Shown: one piece after another, positions 27,430 through 37,069 of the stretch | Position numbering within the stretch: the stretch's first letter is position 1 | How the letters are laid out: the number at the start of each line of letters is the position of its first letter | DNA from: Agromyces sp. NDB4Y10 | GTDB lineage: Bacteria; Actinomycetota; Actinomycetes; Actinomycetales; Microbacteriaceae | NCBI RefSeq assembly: GCF_001620055.1 | Contig: NZ_LQGY01000055.1 | Coordinates: 1-64,000 of the forward strand | Length of the DNA stretch: 64,000 bases | Direction of reading: 5' to 3' | The notes under the pieces: model-generated | What the model was told of the DNA's origin: nothing | Database searches by the model: none | What the model saw: only the letters and a program-made list of their open reading frames with translations | Program-made: the position numbers and the translations under genes

Positions 27430-28602
27430 TCAGAGCCAGCGCATCGTGAATGCCCGCGCGAGCACCGAGCGCGCGGGCGGCAGCCCGAGCAGGCGCACCG
27501 ACGCGTTCCGCACCCGCAGCCGCAGGCCCGTGACGGGCGCGCCCATGCGCATGTTGAAGGCGGCCTGCCGCATCGCGCGCGTCGCCGCGGCCCGGCGCGC
27601 GCGCTCGTAGCCGGCGAACGCGTCGAGTGGGGCGCCCGCGGCGAGCGCCGCGTCGAGCTCGTGGTCGAGGTGCTGTGCGGCGATCCACCCGAGGTTCATG
27701 CCCTGTCCGCCGATGGGGCTGACCTCGTGGGCGGCGTCGCCGACGAGCGCCACCCGCCCGGCGGCGATCGGCGTGGCGAGGTGCTGCCGCGCGTCGAACG
27801 CGGTCGGCTCGCCGGCGGCATCCGTGTCGAACCCCTGCCCGGTGCGCGCCTCGACGATGGCGGCGACGGCGGCGGCGTCGAGCACCGACGGCCGGCGCCG
27901 CACGCGCGCGACGTAGCGCCGCACGCCGCCCGGCATCGGGAACGACTCGACCACGCCGGTCGGCTCGAAGTGCAGCAGCGCGGTCTCGCGGGCGCCGGTG
28001 TCGTCTCGGGTGTCGCACATGACGTAGGTCGCGCCGCGGCCGCGCGGGCGCCAGCGCGCGTCGATGAGCGAGCGGATGCCGCTGCGCACCCCGTCGGCAC
28101 CGACGACGTAGCGCGCCGGCACCGCGACCTCGTCGTCGCCCGCGGCACCCGTGACGACCACATGCGTGCCGCGGTCGCGGAGCCCCGTGACCTCGACGCC
28201 CCGGCGCAGCCGCACGTTCGGCAGCTCGGCGAGGCGTTCCTCGAGCAGGGCCTCGACCTCGCGCTGCGGCAGCGAGCGCACCAACCCCGAGCGGGGGAAC
28301 CGCATCGCGCCGAGCGTGCGTCCCTCGCACGTCACCCGACCCTCGCGGATCACCACGGCCCGGTCCCGCACGGCGTCGCCGATGCCGGCGTGGTCGAGCA
28401 CCTTGAGGCCGGGCGGGTGCACGCCGATCGCACGCGACGGCGAGCCGGGCGGGGGCGGGTCGGTGCGTCGTTCGAGCACCACGACGTCGCGCCCGCGCCG
28501 GCCGAGGAGGCACGCGAGCAGCAGCCCCACGGCGCCGCCGCCGACGATGGCGACGTCGTGGATGCGGGTCTCGGAGCGGTCGGCCCCGACGGGGTCAGTC
28601 AT
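27430..28602 (-). CDS. FAD-dependent monooxygenase (UbiH/PHBH-like)
   Basis: The 390-residue flavoprotein has the dinucleotide motif IVGGGAVGL (residues 19-27), the DG motif VGADGVRS and the second FAD motif [19 protein letters not shown]. These define the aromatic hydroxylase group. It is third in an operon with a type III polyketide synthase and a methyltransferase, and overlaps the latter by 8 bp. It probably hydroxylates the aromatic ring made by the synthase, as SrsC does for alkylresorcinols. Confidence 0.8.
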   Translation of the reverse strand: MTDPVGADRSETRIHDVAIVGGGAVGLLLACLLGRRGRDVVVLERRTDPPPPGSPSRAIGVHPPGLKVLDHAGIGDAVRDRAVVIREGRVTCEGRTLGAMRFPRSGLVRSLPQREVEALLEERLAELPNVRLRRGVEVTGLRDRGTHVVVTGAAGDDEVAVPARYVVGADGVRSGIRSLIDARWRPRGRGATYVMCDTRDDTGARETALLHFEPTGVVESFPMPGGVRRYVARVRRRPSVLDAAAVAAIVEARTGQGFDTDAAGEPTAFDARQHLATPIAAGRVALVGDAAHEVSPIGGQGMNLGWIAAQHLDHELDAALAAGAPLDAFAGYERARRAAATRAMRQAAFNMRMGAPVTGLRLRVRNASVRLLGLPPARSVLARAFTMRWL

Positions 28603-29356
28603 CGGCGATCTCGCTGCCCCAGACCAGTTCGAGGCGGGCCGGGAACCCGCGCTTCACGCGCCACCCGCGCGGGAGGGCGCGCGCGAGTTCCGGCGCGCTG
28701 TAGCTGCGCCGCACCGAGGTGAGCCCGTCGGCGCGGATGAACGACCCGCGGAAGAGCGTCGCCGCGAACGGCAGCGTCGCCGCCCAGAACGCCAGGTATG
28801 CGCCCCGGCTCCGCTCGATGTCGCCGTGCACCGCGATGCCGCCGCGCGCGACGAGCCGCTCGGTGTCGGCCAGCAGCGCGCCGAGCTCGGCGGGCGTGAG
28901 GTGGTGCAGCACGTGGTTCGACCAGACGACGTCGAAGGTCTCGCCCTCGGCGACGAGGTCGGCGGTCGTCGCCGTCCGGACCTGCAGGCGCGGCTCGGCG
29001 TGGCGCGACGCGTACCGCACCGCGCGTTCGTCCGGGTCGATCGCGAGCACCTCGAGGCGGAGTCCGTCGCGTTCGGCGTGCCGGAGGATCTGCAGCGGCA
29101 GGTCGCCGCCGCCCGCGCCCACGTCGAGCAGCCGCGAGGTCCGCGTCGGCGAGAGGTGCGGGCGCACCCACTCCTCGTACACCGCGGCGGGCCGCGACAC
29201 GATGCGGTTCACGATCCCGAAGCGGCGGTACGTGCGGTCGAGCGCCTCGGGGTCCGCGGCGGGGTCGTCCATGAGCTCGATCGCGTGGTCGTCGCGGCGG
29301 TCGAGGCTCGCGAGGGCGCGCAGGAGCCCCGGTTCGCGGGCGGCGGGACGCGGCAT
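28595..29356 (-). CDS. class I SAM-dependent methyltransferase
   Basis: The 253-residue protein has the SAM motif LLDVGAGGGDLPL (about residues 76-88), an acidic residue at the end of strand 2 (VLAIDPDE) and WSNHVLHHL as motif IV. It follows the polyketide synthase by three bases and overlaps the monooxygenase. It is soluble, unlike the membrane methyltransferase SrsB of the Streptomyces griseus phenolic lipid operon, so it may be a functional substitute or make a different product. Confidence 0.8.
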   Translation of the reverse strand: MPRPAAREPGLLRALASLDRRDDHAIELMDDPAADPEALDRTYRRFGIVNRIVSRPAAVYEEWVRPHLSPTRTSRLLDVGAGGGDLPLQILRHAERDGLRLEVLAIDPDERAVRYASRHAEPRLQVRTATTADLVAEGETFDVVWSNHVLHHLTPAELGALLADTERLVARGGIAVHGDIERSRGAYLAFWAATLPFAATLFRGSFIRADGLTSVRRSYSAPELARALPRGWRVKRGFPARLELVWGSEIADD

Positions 29357-29359
29357 CCG

Positions 29360-30508
29360 TCAGCCCTTCACGGTCAGGAGCGCGGACTCGACGGTGAGGC
29401 CCGGCCCGAACGCCATCGCGGCGACCCGGTCGCCGTCGGCCGACGTCGCGCGGTCGAGGATGTCGCGGAGCACGAACAGGACGGTCACGCTCGACATGTT
29501 CCCGTAGTCGCGCAGGGTGGACCGCGCGGGCACGAGCTGCTCCTCGGCGAGCCCGAGCCGCGACTCGACCTTGTCGAGGATGCTGCGACCGCCCGGGTGG
29601 ATCGCCCAGTGGGCGACGTGCTGGCCCGCGGCATCCGTCGCCAGCGCCTCGGCCAGGTCGTCGTCGGGGGCGAACAGCGGCTCGAGCGCGCCGGTGATGT
29701 GGTCGTCGATGATCGACGGCACCGCGTTCGAGAGCACCATCTCGAAGCCGTGGTCGCCGATCTTCCATGCCATGTCGCCCTCGCCCACGGGCGTGATGCG
29801 CGTCTCGAAGCGGTCGAGCGAGAAGCCCCGTTCGCCGGGCTCGAGCGGTCGGGCGGTGACGATTCCGGCGCCCGCGCCGTCGGCGAACAGCGACGACGCG
29901 ACGATGGTGTCGGGGTCGTTCGACGAGCGCAGGTGCAGCGTGCACAGCTCGACGCTCACGACGAGCACGACCGCGTCGGGGTCGGCCTCGCAGTACTGCT
30001 TGGCCGTGCGCAGCGCCGGCATCGACGCGTAGCAGCCCATGAAGCCCAGGTGGTACCGCTGCACGGCCGGGCCGAGGCCGAGCTCGCGCACGAGCATGTA
30101 GTCCGGTCCCGGTGCGTAGAAGCCGGTGCACGAGACGGTGACGACGTGCGTGATGTCGGATGCCTCGATGCCGGGCGTCGCCGCGATCGCGTCGCGGGCG
30201 GCCTCGACGTACAGCTTGGTCGCCTCGATCGCGTAGATGTCGTTGCGGGCCTTCGTCCCGGGCATGAGCAGGTCGCCGGTCTCGCGGTCGAAGAACACCG
30301 GGTCGCCGTCGACGTCGTCGAAGGTGAGCTCGTCGAGCACCGTGTAGCGGCGCTCGATGCCCGACACGTCGAACGAGGTGGCGATGATGCGCTGCGCGAG
30401 GCGGTTGAGCCCGGGCTGGGCGGCGAAGACGTCGCGGACGGCGGCCTGCGGCAGCTCGGTCCGCGGCACGACGGTCGAGAGTCCCCGGAGGGTCACGCCC
30501 GGGCTCAT
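29360..30508 (-). CDS. type III polyketide synthase
   Basis: The 382-residue chalcone synthase-like enzyme has the complete catalytic triad Cys159 (GFMGCYASM), His304 (WAIHPGG) and Asn337 (DYGNMSS). It condenses malonyl-CoA onto an acyl-CoA starter, often giving alkylresorcinols or pyrones in actinobacteria. It is first of three tightly packed genes (synthase, methyltransferase, monooxygenase). The ATG has GAGGA seven bases upstream, and TAGTCT near 30565 may be its -10. Chain length and starter cannot be read from the sequence alone. Confidence 0.9.
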   Translation of the reverse strand: MSPGVTLRGLSTVVPRTELPQAAVRDVFAAQPGLNRLAQRIIATSFDVSGIERRYTVLDELTFDDVDGDPVFFDRETGDLLMPGTKARNDIYAIEATKLYVEAARDAIAATPGIEASDITHVVTVSCTGFYAPGPDYMLVRELGLGPAVQRYHLGFMGCYASMPALRTAKQYCEADPDAVVLVVSVELCTLHLRSSNDPDTIVASSLFADGAGAGIVTARPLEPGERGFSLDRFETRITPVGEGDMAWKIGDHGFEMVLSNAVPSIIDDHITGALEPLFAPDDDLAEALATDAAGQHVAHWAIHPGGRSILDKVESRLGLAEEQLVPARSTLRDYGNMSSVTVLFVLRDILDRATSADGDRVAAMAFGPGLTVESALLTVKG

Positions 30509-30592
30509 GCCGTCGTCCTCGGGTCGGTTCCTCGCTGCGGCATGGGTGCCCCCTCTCCCGCTTGCAGACTAACGAGCGGGTCGCGCACGGGT

Positions 30593-31699
30593 CTAGGGAT
30601 CGCGGCCGGGAGTGTGCTGGGACCGCGCGCCGGCGATCCGACCGTCGTCGTCGGGGACTCGCGCGTCGCCCGAGAGCCAGCGCAGCCAGCGCGCGCCCGG
30701 GTCGCGGTCGAGGAGCACGTCGCGGAACAGCAGCGTCAGCGGGATCGACAGGATGGCGCCCAGCGGGCCGATCACGAACGTCCAGAACACCACCGAGAAG
30801 AAGCTCAGCGTGAGCGACAGGTCGACCGTGTCGCTCACGAACTTCGGCTGCACGAGCACCTGCAGCACCACGTTCACGACCGAGTAGATGGCGATGACGG
30901 CGAGCATGAGCGGCATCCCGCCGACCACGAACGCGAGGACGGCCGGCGGCACCAGTCCGAGCACGAACCCGATGTTCGGGATGAAGTTGGTGACGAACGC
31001 CAGGATCGCCCACACGACCGGTGCGGGCACCCCGAGGGCCCACAGCGCGAGCCCGTCGATGATCGCGACGATCGCGCCGAAGCTCGCGTTGACGACGTAG
31101 TACCGGCGCACCGACGAGTTGTAGGCGCGGATGCGCTCGACCGTCGGGCGGATGCCGGGTCCGAACGCCCGCTCGGCGCGCGTGTACCGCGCGGCGTCCG
31201 CGGCCATGAAGATGACGTAGGCGAGCACGAAGAAGGCGGCGGTGGCGAAGCCGAGCAGCCACGCGCTCACGCCCGACGCGAGGTCGACCAGCACCGACGG
31301 GTCGAGGGCGGATGCCGCGGCATCCGCTGCCTGCTCGCCCAAGCCGATCGACGACAGCCACCCGGCGAAGGATGCCGCGGCGGCCTCGAGCTCGTCGAGC
31401 ACGTCGGTCACCAGCACGCCGAACTCGAACCCGGCGAACACGAGCAGTGCCGCGAGCCCCGCGAGGATCAGGTACGCGACCGCGACCACGACGGTCGTCG
31501 CCGCCCAGTGGTGCCAGCCGCGGCGCTCGAGCGGATGCCGGATCGGGTGCACGATGATCACGAGCACCGCGGCGAGCGCGAGCGGCGCCACGATCTCGCG
31601 GGCGAACCAGAGGGCGGCGAGCACGGCCACGACCGCGATCACCGTGATCAGGCTGCGCGAGCCCGGCGACGGCTCCGCGCGGGCGCCCTCCGCGTCCAC
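30593..31699 (-). CDS. AI-2E (PerM/UPF0118) family membrane protein
   Basis: The 368-residue protein has two N-terminal helix pairs, a middle amphipathic region (about 95-140) and a C-terminal bundle containing NFIPNIGFVLGLVPP and the LVQPKFVSDTVDLSL loop, hallmarks of AI-2E_transport proteins. Family members are exporters or ion antiporters; the substrate is unknown. The start is GTG with TAGGGT six bases upstream, giving a likely leaderless mRNA. Confidence 0.8.
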   Translation of the reverse strand: MDAEGARAEPSPGSRSLITVIAVVAVLAALWFAREIVAPLALAAVLVIIVHPIRHPLERRGWHHWAATTVVVAVAYLILAGLAALLVFAGFEFGVLVTDVLDELEAAAASFAGWLSSIGLGEQAADAAASALDPSVLVDLASGVSAWLLGFATAAFFVLAYVIFMAADAARYTRAERAFGPGIRPTVERIRAYNSSVRRYYVVNASFGAIVAIIDGLALWALGVPAPVVWAILAFVTNFIPNIGFVLGLVPPAVLAFVVGGMPLMLAVIAIYSVVNVVLQVLVQPKFVSDTVDLSLTLSFFSVVFWTFVIGPLGAILSIPLTLLFRDVLLDRDPGARWLRWLSGDARVPDDDGRIAGARSQHTPGRDP

Positions 31700-31829
31700 G
31701 GGACCACCCTAGGTTCGACGCGCCGTCGCCGGGTGCCGAAAGTCCCGGTGGGTCGCGGGCCCGTGAGTAGTGTGACGCTCGAGGGAGCAGGTCTTCAGTC
31801 CCTCCTGATCGAGAGAAAGGCGCACCCCC

Positions 31830-32225
31830 GTGGACTTCTGGAGCAACTTCTGGAACTTCGTGTGGATCTTCTTCTGGAGCTTCGCATTCATCGCCTACCT
31901 GTTCGCGTTGTTCGCGATCATCGGCGACCTCTTCCGCGACCACGAGCTCAACGGCTGGCTGAAGGCGATCTGGATCGTCTTCCTCGTCTTCCTGCCGTTC
32001 CTGACCGCGCTCGTCTACCTCATCGCCCGCGGCGACGGCATGGCGCGCCGCTCCGCGAAGCAGGCGTCGGAGATGCAGGCCGCGACCGACCAGTACATCC
32101 GGCAGACGGCGGGCGCCCACAGCCCGTCCGACGAGATCGCCAAGGCCAAGGCCCTCCTCGACGCCGGCACGATCACGCCCCAGGAGTACGAGTCGCTCAA
32201 GGCGAAGGCCCTCGCCCACTCCTGA
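31830..32225 (+). CDS. membrane protein with PLDc_N-like helices and SHOCT domain
   Basis: The 131-residue protein has two tryptophan/phenylalanine-rich helices (residues 5-30 and 43-65), as in phospholipase D-nuclease N-terminal proteins. A C-terminal SHOCT motif follows (DEIAKAKALLDAGTITPQEYESLKAKAL). Such small proteins are common in actinobacteria; a function in envelope stress is only a guess. The GTG start has GAGAAAGG upstream, and TAGTGT near 31768 may be the -10. Confidence 0.75.
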   Translation: MDFWSNFWNFVWIFFWSFAFIAYLFALFAIIGDLFRDHELNGWLKAIWIVFLVFLPFLTALVYLIARGDGMARRSAKQASEMQAATDQYIRQTAGAHSPSDEIAKAKALLDAGTITPQEYESLKAKALAHS

Positions 32226-32234
32226 CCGACCATC

Positions 32235-32320
32235 CGGTGGCCGAGTAGGGCGCGAAGCGCCCGTACCGAGACCCGTTCGCCCGGCCTCGGTACGCGACTC
32301 CGTCGCTACTCGGCCACCGG
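32235..32320. repeat. about 85-bp palindromic intergenic repeat, copy 2
   Basis: Outer arms CCGGTGGCCGAGTAG and CTACTCGGCCACCGG are perfect. The left half has the GGGCGCGAAGCGCCC hairpin, and inner arms GTACCGAG and CTCGGTAC follow. It lies between two convergent genes, where it could act as a bidirectional terminator. Confidence 0.8.
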
Positions 32321-32324
32321 CATG

Positions 32325-33455
32325 TCAGGCGGTGACCGCGACCACCCGGCGCGGACCGGCCGGGCCGGTGTTGCGGAGGAACAGGATGATCCAGCTGAAG
32401 ATGAGCACGCCCGCCACCAGTTCGACCGCGGTCAGGTTGTAGTAGCCGATCGCGAAGAAGATGCCGAGCAGCACGATCACGCCGACGTACACCCAGCCGA
32501 GGACCACGAAGACGCGGGGCATCGACGGCAGGAACCGCGGCAGGCCGATGACCATCACCGCGTAGACCACGGCCATGCCGGTGGCGACGGTGTTGTGGAT
32601 GAGGAAGAGCCGGTCGACGGGGAACACGCCCACGAGCGCCAGCAGGATGCCGATGAGCACGAGCCCCCAGCGCACCACGTCGCGCCCGCGGCGCTCCCGG
32701 TCGGTGCCCGCGGGCAGCCCGGCGGTGGCGTAGCGTGCGACGATCGTCACGATCGCCCCGGCGATGATGAGCGTGAGGTTGAAGGCGAACGCCGACAGGT
32801 CGTCGGTCATGCCGAGCGCGCTGAGGTTCTCCTGCCACCACAGCGGATCGCTCGCGCTCAGCATGGCGGTGATGACGCCGACGACGAGGAACACCGCGAG
32901 CACGATCGACAGCAGCATGGGCGTCATCCGCACCGACGACAGGAAGCACACGTAGGCGGTCACGGCGAGCGCGACGCCGAACAGGAGGGCACCCGGGATC
33001 GTGAACACCACGGCGCCGCGGAAGCTCTGCTCGAGCACGTCGGCGAGGCCCGTCCACCCGAGCAGCGCGATCACCGCGTGGGCGAGCGAGAGGGCTGCCA
33101 CGTCGAACCAGTGCAGTCGCGGCCCGGGGTGGTCGGGTGCGCCGGGCGAGCCGGCCGGGGCCCTGGTGCCGCCGGTGTCGGCATCGACGGCGGATGCCGC
33201 GCCGAACCGCCGTCGCAGCACGAGCCGCCCCGCGACGAAGGCGAGGGCCGCGGCGACCGCCGCGCCCAGCGCGACCGCCATGCCGAGCGAGCCCCGACCC
33301 GCGATCGGCAGCGAGTCGCCCCAGAACAGCAGCAGCCCGAGCGGCGCGGCGACGACGAATACCGCCGCGCCGACGATCAGCGCCGACGACTCGATCGACT
33401 CGGTCGTGCGGGTCGGCTCGCGCAGGATGCCGATGATGGACGCCGGCTGGGACAT
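32325..33455 (-). CDS. DUF998-like polytopic membrane protein
   Basis: The 376-residue protein has two N-terminal helices, a hydrophilic segment (about 85-115), then seven or eight helices. The VGVFPVDR...HNTVATGMA portion resembles DUF998-type membrane proteins. The role is unknown. Its stop lies four bases from the palindromic repeat. Confidence 0.6.
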   Translation of the reverse strand: MSQPASIIGILREPTRTTESIESSALIVGAAVFVVAAPLGLLLFWGDSLPIAGRGSLGMAVALGAAVAAALAFVAGRLVLRRRFGAASAVDADTGGTRAPAGSPGAPDHPGPRLHWFDVAALSLAHAVIALLGWTGLADVLEQSFRGAVVFTIPGALLFGVALAVTAYVCFLSSVRMTPMLLSIVLAVFLVVGVITAMLSASDPLWWQENLSALGMTDDLSAFAFNLTLIIAGAIVTIVARYATAGLPAGTDRERRGRDVVRWGLVLIGILLALVGVFPVDRLFLIHNTVATGMAVVYAVMVIGLPRFLPSMPRVFVVLGWVYVGVIVLLGIFFAIGYYNLTAVELVAGVLIFSWIILFLRNTGPAGPRRVVAVTA

Positions 33456-33529
33456 GCTCGCCTCCGCTCAGCGGCCGCGGCCCGCCGTCCCCCGGCGCGT
33501 GCCCGCGGCTCGCGGAACCAGCCTGCCAG

Positions 33530-34027
33530 TTACCGGCCGATGGGGTCGAGCACTTCGAGCATCGATCCCTGCACCACGCCGGCCCACTCGTACGCGGCGC
33601 GCAGGTAGTCGTCGCGCTCCTCGTCGGCGGGCTCGGCCTCGTCGGGATCGGTGGCCCCGACCCGCTCGGCGAGGATCAGCCGCAGGTCGGTGAGGAACGT
33701 CAGCCAGCCCCACGCCTGCGCCTGGTCGAGTTCGATCTCGACGACGCCGTCCCCGCGGCGCACGGCCGTGGCATCCCGCACCGCCTGCGCCGCCTGGCGC
33801 TTGCCGTCGACGAGGCTGTCGCGCGTATAGCGCTCGAAGTCGCGGGCGGCGGCCTCGTCGTCGCGGTACGCCGAAGGGAAGAGACGGTCGAGCGCCGGGT
33901 CGTCGTCGCCGCCGAGGAGCAGCACGGAGTCGACCTGGTCGGCGAGCTCGGACAGGAGCATCGCCTCCTCGGTCTCGAGGACGATGCGGACGCCGTCGGC
34001 GCCGCCCTCGCGGCCGGCCACGATCAC
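33530..34027 (-). CDS. DUF2017 family protein, partner of ClpS
   Basis: The 165-residue soluble protein matches DUF2017, a family that in actinobacteria follows clpS. Features are [20 protein letters not shown] near the start and [16 protein letters not shown] near the end. The function is unknown, but the conserved pairing suggests a link to Clp proteolysis. The GTG start overlaps the clpS stop by four bases; the frame upstream is a shadow of clpS. Confidence 0.8.
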   Translation of the reverse strand: MIVAGREGGADGVRIVLETEEAMLLSELADQVDSVLLLGGDDDPALDRLFPSAYRDDEAAARDFERYTRDSLVDGKRQAAQAVRDATAVRRGDGVVEIELDQAQAWGWLTFLTDLRLILAERVGATDPDEAEPADEERDDYLRAAYEWAGVVQGSMLEVLDPIGR

Positions 34028-34320
34028 GGCTCGGCCCTCGACACCGTCGCCTGGAGTCCGTAGCCGTGCATGGCGTGCACGTGGCGTTCCATCGCCTCGC
34101 GGTTGCCCGTGGCGACGACCGCCCGGCCCTCGTGGTGCACCTGCAGCATGAGCCGCTCGGCCTCCTCGCGCGGGTAGCCGAAGTAGCTGCGGAACACGTA
34201 GGTGACGTAGGTCATGAGGTTGACCGGGTCGTCCCACACGATGGTCTGCCACGGCACGTCGGGCCGCACGACCTCATCGGTGACGAGGTCGGCGTCGAGC
34301 TGCTCGATCGTGGACGACAC
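34024..34320 (-). CDS. clpS: ClpS adaptor of Clp protease
   Basis: The 98-residue protein has the ClpS fold: [21 protein letters not shown], then [32 protein letters not shown]. ClpS binds proteins with destabilising N-terminal residues and hands them to ClpA or ClpC. The N-end pocket residues (Asp-Asp before Pro-Val-Asn and Met) are present. The start is GTG with an adjacent GGAAGG and a GACAGT eight bases up, so leaderless initiation is likely. Confidence 0.9.
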   Translation of the reverse strand: MSSTIEQLDADLVTDEVVRPDVPWQTIVWDDPVNLMTYVTYVFRSYFGYPREEAERLMLQVHHEGRAVVATGNREAMERHVHAMHGYGLQATVSRAEP

Positions 34321-34332
34321 CCTTCCAGACTG

Positions 34333-37011
34333 TCACGGACCCGGGGCCGATCGCACGTCCCCCGTCGGGCCCAGCGCCGAGGCGACGGCCTCCTCGAGGC
34401 TCATCTCCATGCCCGCCCGGTACAGCGGTGCCAGGTCCGGGCGGGTCGGGTCGAGCTCGGCGATCGAGAGGCCGCGGATGCGGGTCACCTCGTGGTCGAC
34501 GATCCTCGTGCCGGAGGAGTTCCTGAGTCCGCGCGCCGCACCGAGGAGTCGAGCCGCGCGTTCCTCGTCGTCGGCCGCCTGGGCGAGTGCCGCCGCGAGC
34601 GAGAGGAACATCACGACCGCGGAGACGTCGCGGTGCGGCGCGAAGAGTTCGAGCCCCTGCTCGAGGTACTCCCATGCCGTCTCGAGGTCGTCCATCCGGG
34701 CGCTGAAGACGGCGACCTCGAACATGCCCCAGCCCATGCCGAACTCGTCGCCCGCACGTCGGTAGTGCTCGATGCTCTCGTGGAAGAGCCGGAGGGCGCG
34801 CGCCTGGTCGTCGTCGAAGTCGGCGACCGCCTGGCCCAACCCCCAGGCGATGTTGCCGAGGCCGTCCTCGTCGCCGAGCCCGCGGTAGATGGCCTCCCCC
34901 TCGTCGTAAAGGGCGAACACCTCGCGCCGGACCTCCTCCGTCGCCCCCGTGGAGGCGGCGGCCACGGACTGCCCGATCGCGGCGTTGTAGATGGCGTTGG
35001 CGATCTCGGCGGGGCCGCCGAACTCCCGCTGGATCGCGAGGGCCTCGCGGTAGGGCGCGACGCAGCGGTCGATCTCGCCCTGCCACCAGTAGACGCCGCC
35101 GAGGGCCTCGAGCGCTCGCGCACGGTTCGCGGGCTCGCCGCCCGGGAGGGAGACGACCGTCTCGAGCCGGCTCCGGCCCTCGTACAGGTGGCCGCGCGAC
35201 TGCCAGAACCGCCACGAGGCCGCCGCGAGGCGTAGGGCGAGGTCGGCCTCGCCGTGGACGGCGGCCCAGTCCAGTGCGGTGCGCACGTTGTCGTGGTCGG
35301 CGTCGAACCGGTCGAGCCACGCCGAACGGTCCTCCCCCAACACGTGGGCGGCGACCTCCTCCGCCCAGTCGACGTACGCCTGGAGGTGCCGCCGGTGGAT
35401 GGCCTCGCCCGTCCCGCTCGCCTCGAGCTTCAGCAGGGCGACCTCGCGGATGACGTGCAGCGTCCGGAAGCGGGCGCGACCGCCGGGCGCCGCGACCTGT
35501 CGCAGCAGGCCCTGGTCGACGAGCTCGGCGAGGCCGCTCAGCAGGTCGACGTCGACGTCGTCGCACACCCGCTCGATCTGCTCGAGGTCGGCGCCGCCCG
35601 CGAACACGCCGAGCCGCGCGAAGAGCTCCCGCACGGGCGGGTCGAGCAGGTCGTGGCTCCACGCGATCGCGCCCTCGATCGTGCGCTGGCGTTCGGGCAG
35701 GTCGATCGTGCCGGTGCCGGGCCTGGCCGGGTCGAGGCGGGCGAGGATCTCGGGCACCGGCAGGAGCCGGACCCGGGACGCGACGAGCTCGATCGCGAGC
35801 GGAAGGCCGTCGAGGCCGCGGACGAGCTCGGTGACGGCCTCGACGTTCTCCGGCGTCACCGCGAAGTCCGGGCGCACGGCCATCGCGCGATCGAGGAACA
35901 GCGCCACCGCGTCGGACTCGGCGGCGCCCACCGCGTCGTGCCGGTCGGGCAGCTGCATGGGCTCGAGGGGCATCTCCTGCTCGGCGGCGATGCGGAGCGG
36001 ACCGCGCGACGTGACGAGGAAGCGGGACCTCGGCGACGCGGTCACGAGGTCGGCCACGACGGATGCCGCGGCGATCACCTGCTCGAAGTTGTCGAGGATG
36101 AGCAGCACCTCCCGGTCGGCGAGCCGGTCGAGGAGCGCGTCCCTGGGCAGCCGGTTCCCCGGTGCGGAGTCCTCGCCGAGCGCGCGCAGCACCTGCGAGG
36201 GGACGACGTCGGGGTCGTCGACCGGCGCGAGGTCGACGAAGTACACGCCGTCGCTGAAGCGCGCTCCGATCTCGGCGCCGACCTGGAGGGCGAGGCGGGT
36301 CTTGCCCGTGCCGCCCGTCCCGGTGATCGTGACGACGCGCGAGGACTCGAGCAGCTCGCGCACGCGGGCGCTCTCGCGGCGACGGCCGACGAAGTGGGTG
36401 ACCTGCACGGGCAGGTTGTTCGGCACGCTCTCGAGCGACCGCAGCGCCGGGAAGTCGTGCTCGAGCCCCTCGACGTCGAGCTGGAGGATGCGCTCGGCCC
36501 GGGAGAGGCCCCGGAGCTGGTGTCGGCCGAGGTCGCGCATCGCCACGCCGTCCGGCAGGTCGTGGTCGACGAGCGCGGCCGTGGGGGCCGACATCACGAC
36601 CTGGCCGCCGTGCGCCGCGGCGCTGATGCGCGCGGCGCGGTGGACGTCGATGCCCACGTAATCGTCGCCGCCGAGGAGGCCGAGCCCGGTGTGCAGTCCC
36701 ATCCGCACCCTCGGCGCGAGTCCCGCGGGCCAGTCGTGCGCGGTGATGGCGCGCTGGGCGTCGGCGGCGGCGGACACGGCGTCGGCGGCCGATGCGAACG
36801 CCGCGAAGAACCCGTCGCCCTCGGTCTTCACGACGACGCCGTCGTGCCGCGTGATGGCGTCGCGGACCAGCCGGTCGTGGTCGGCGAGCAACGCCGGCCA
36901 CCGATCGGCGGCCGCTTCCAGCAGGCGGGTCGATCCCTCGACATCCGTGAACAGGAAGGTGACCGTCCCCGTCGGGAGACGACGACGGCTTCGCGACGCC
37001 GTGGTGGTCAC
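34333..37011 (-). CDS. class III cyclase-homology, STAND ATPase and TPR regulator
   Basis: The 892-residue protein begins with a cyclase homology domain (residues 12-180): metal-binding Asp23 (FTDVEGS) and Asp66 (TEGDGFF), Lys62 and Arg128 are present. The transition-state Asn position is His124 (VHRAAR), so catalysis is uncertain. A nucleotide-binding ATPase domain follows, with Walker A GTGGTGKT and Walker B LLILDNFEQV, then helical repeats of TPR type to the end. Unlike many mycobacterial relatives it has no LuxR helix-turn-helix at the C-terminus. It may be a signalling hub that senses ATP and a partner protein. The GTG 37011 start precedes the conserved domain closely. Confidence 0.75.
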   Translation of the reverse strand: MTTTASRSRRRLPTGTVTFLFTDVEGSTRLLEAAADRWPALLADHDRLVRDAITRHDGVVVKTEGDGFFAAFASAADAVSAAADAQRAITAHDWPAGLAPRVRMGLHTGLGLLGGDDYVGIDVHRAARISAAAHGGQVVMSAPTAALVDHDLPDGVAMRDLGRHQLRGLSRAERILQLDVEGLEHDFPALRSLESVPNNLPVQVTHFVGRRRESARVRELLESSRVVTITGTGGTGKTRLALQVGAEIGARFSDGVYFVDLAPVDDPDVVPSQVLRALGEDSAPGNRLPRDALLDRLADREVLLILDNFEQVIAAASVVADLVTASPRSRFLVTSRGPLRIAAEQEMPLEPMQLPDRHDAVGAAESDAVALFLDRAMAVRPDFAVTPENVEAVTELVRGLDGLPLAIELVASRVRLLPVPEILARLDPARPGTGTIDLPERQRTIEGAIAWSHDLLDPPVRELFARLGVFAGGADLEQIERVCDDVDVDLLSGLAELVDQGLLRQVAAPGGRARFRTLHVIREVALLKLEASGTGEAIHRRHLQAYVDWAEEVAAHVLGEDRSAWLDRFDADHDNVRTALDWAAVHGEADLALRLAAASWRFWQSRGHLYEGRSRLETVVSLPGGEPANRARALEALGGVYWWQGEIDRCVAPYREALAIQREFGGPAEIANAIYNAAIGQSVAAASTGATEEVRREVFALYDEGEAIYRGLGDEDGLGNIAWGLGQAVADFDDDQARALRLFHESIEHYRRAGDEFGMGWGMFEVAVFSARMDDLETAWEYLEQGLELFAPHRDVSAVVMFLSLAAALAQAADDEERAARLLGAARGLRNSSGTRIVDHEVTRIRGLSIAELDPTRPDLAPLYRAGMEMSLEEAVASALGPTGDVRSAPGP

Positions 37012-37069
37012 CCTTCGAGAGTGGCACGACCGGCGCTCGACCGCACCCCCTGTCGGCCGGTCGGCGGCC

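Noticed and set aside
28151-32248. 1365-codon plus-strand open frame
   Set aside because: It is antisense to the polyketide operon and the AI-2E gene and has no recognisable domain.
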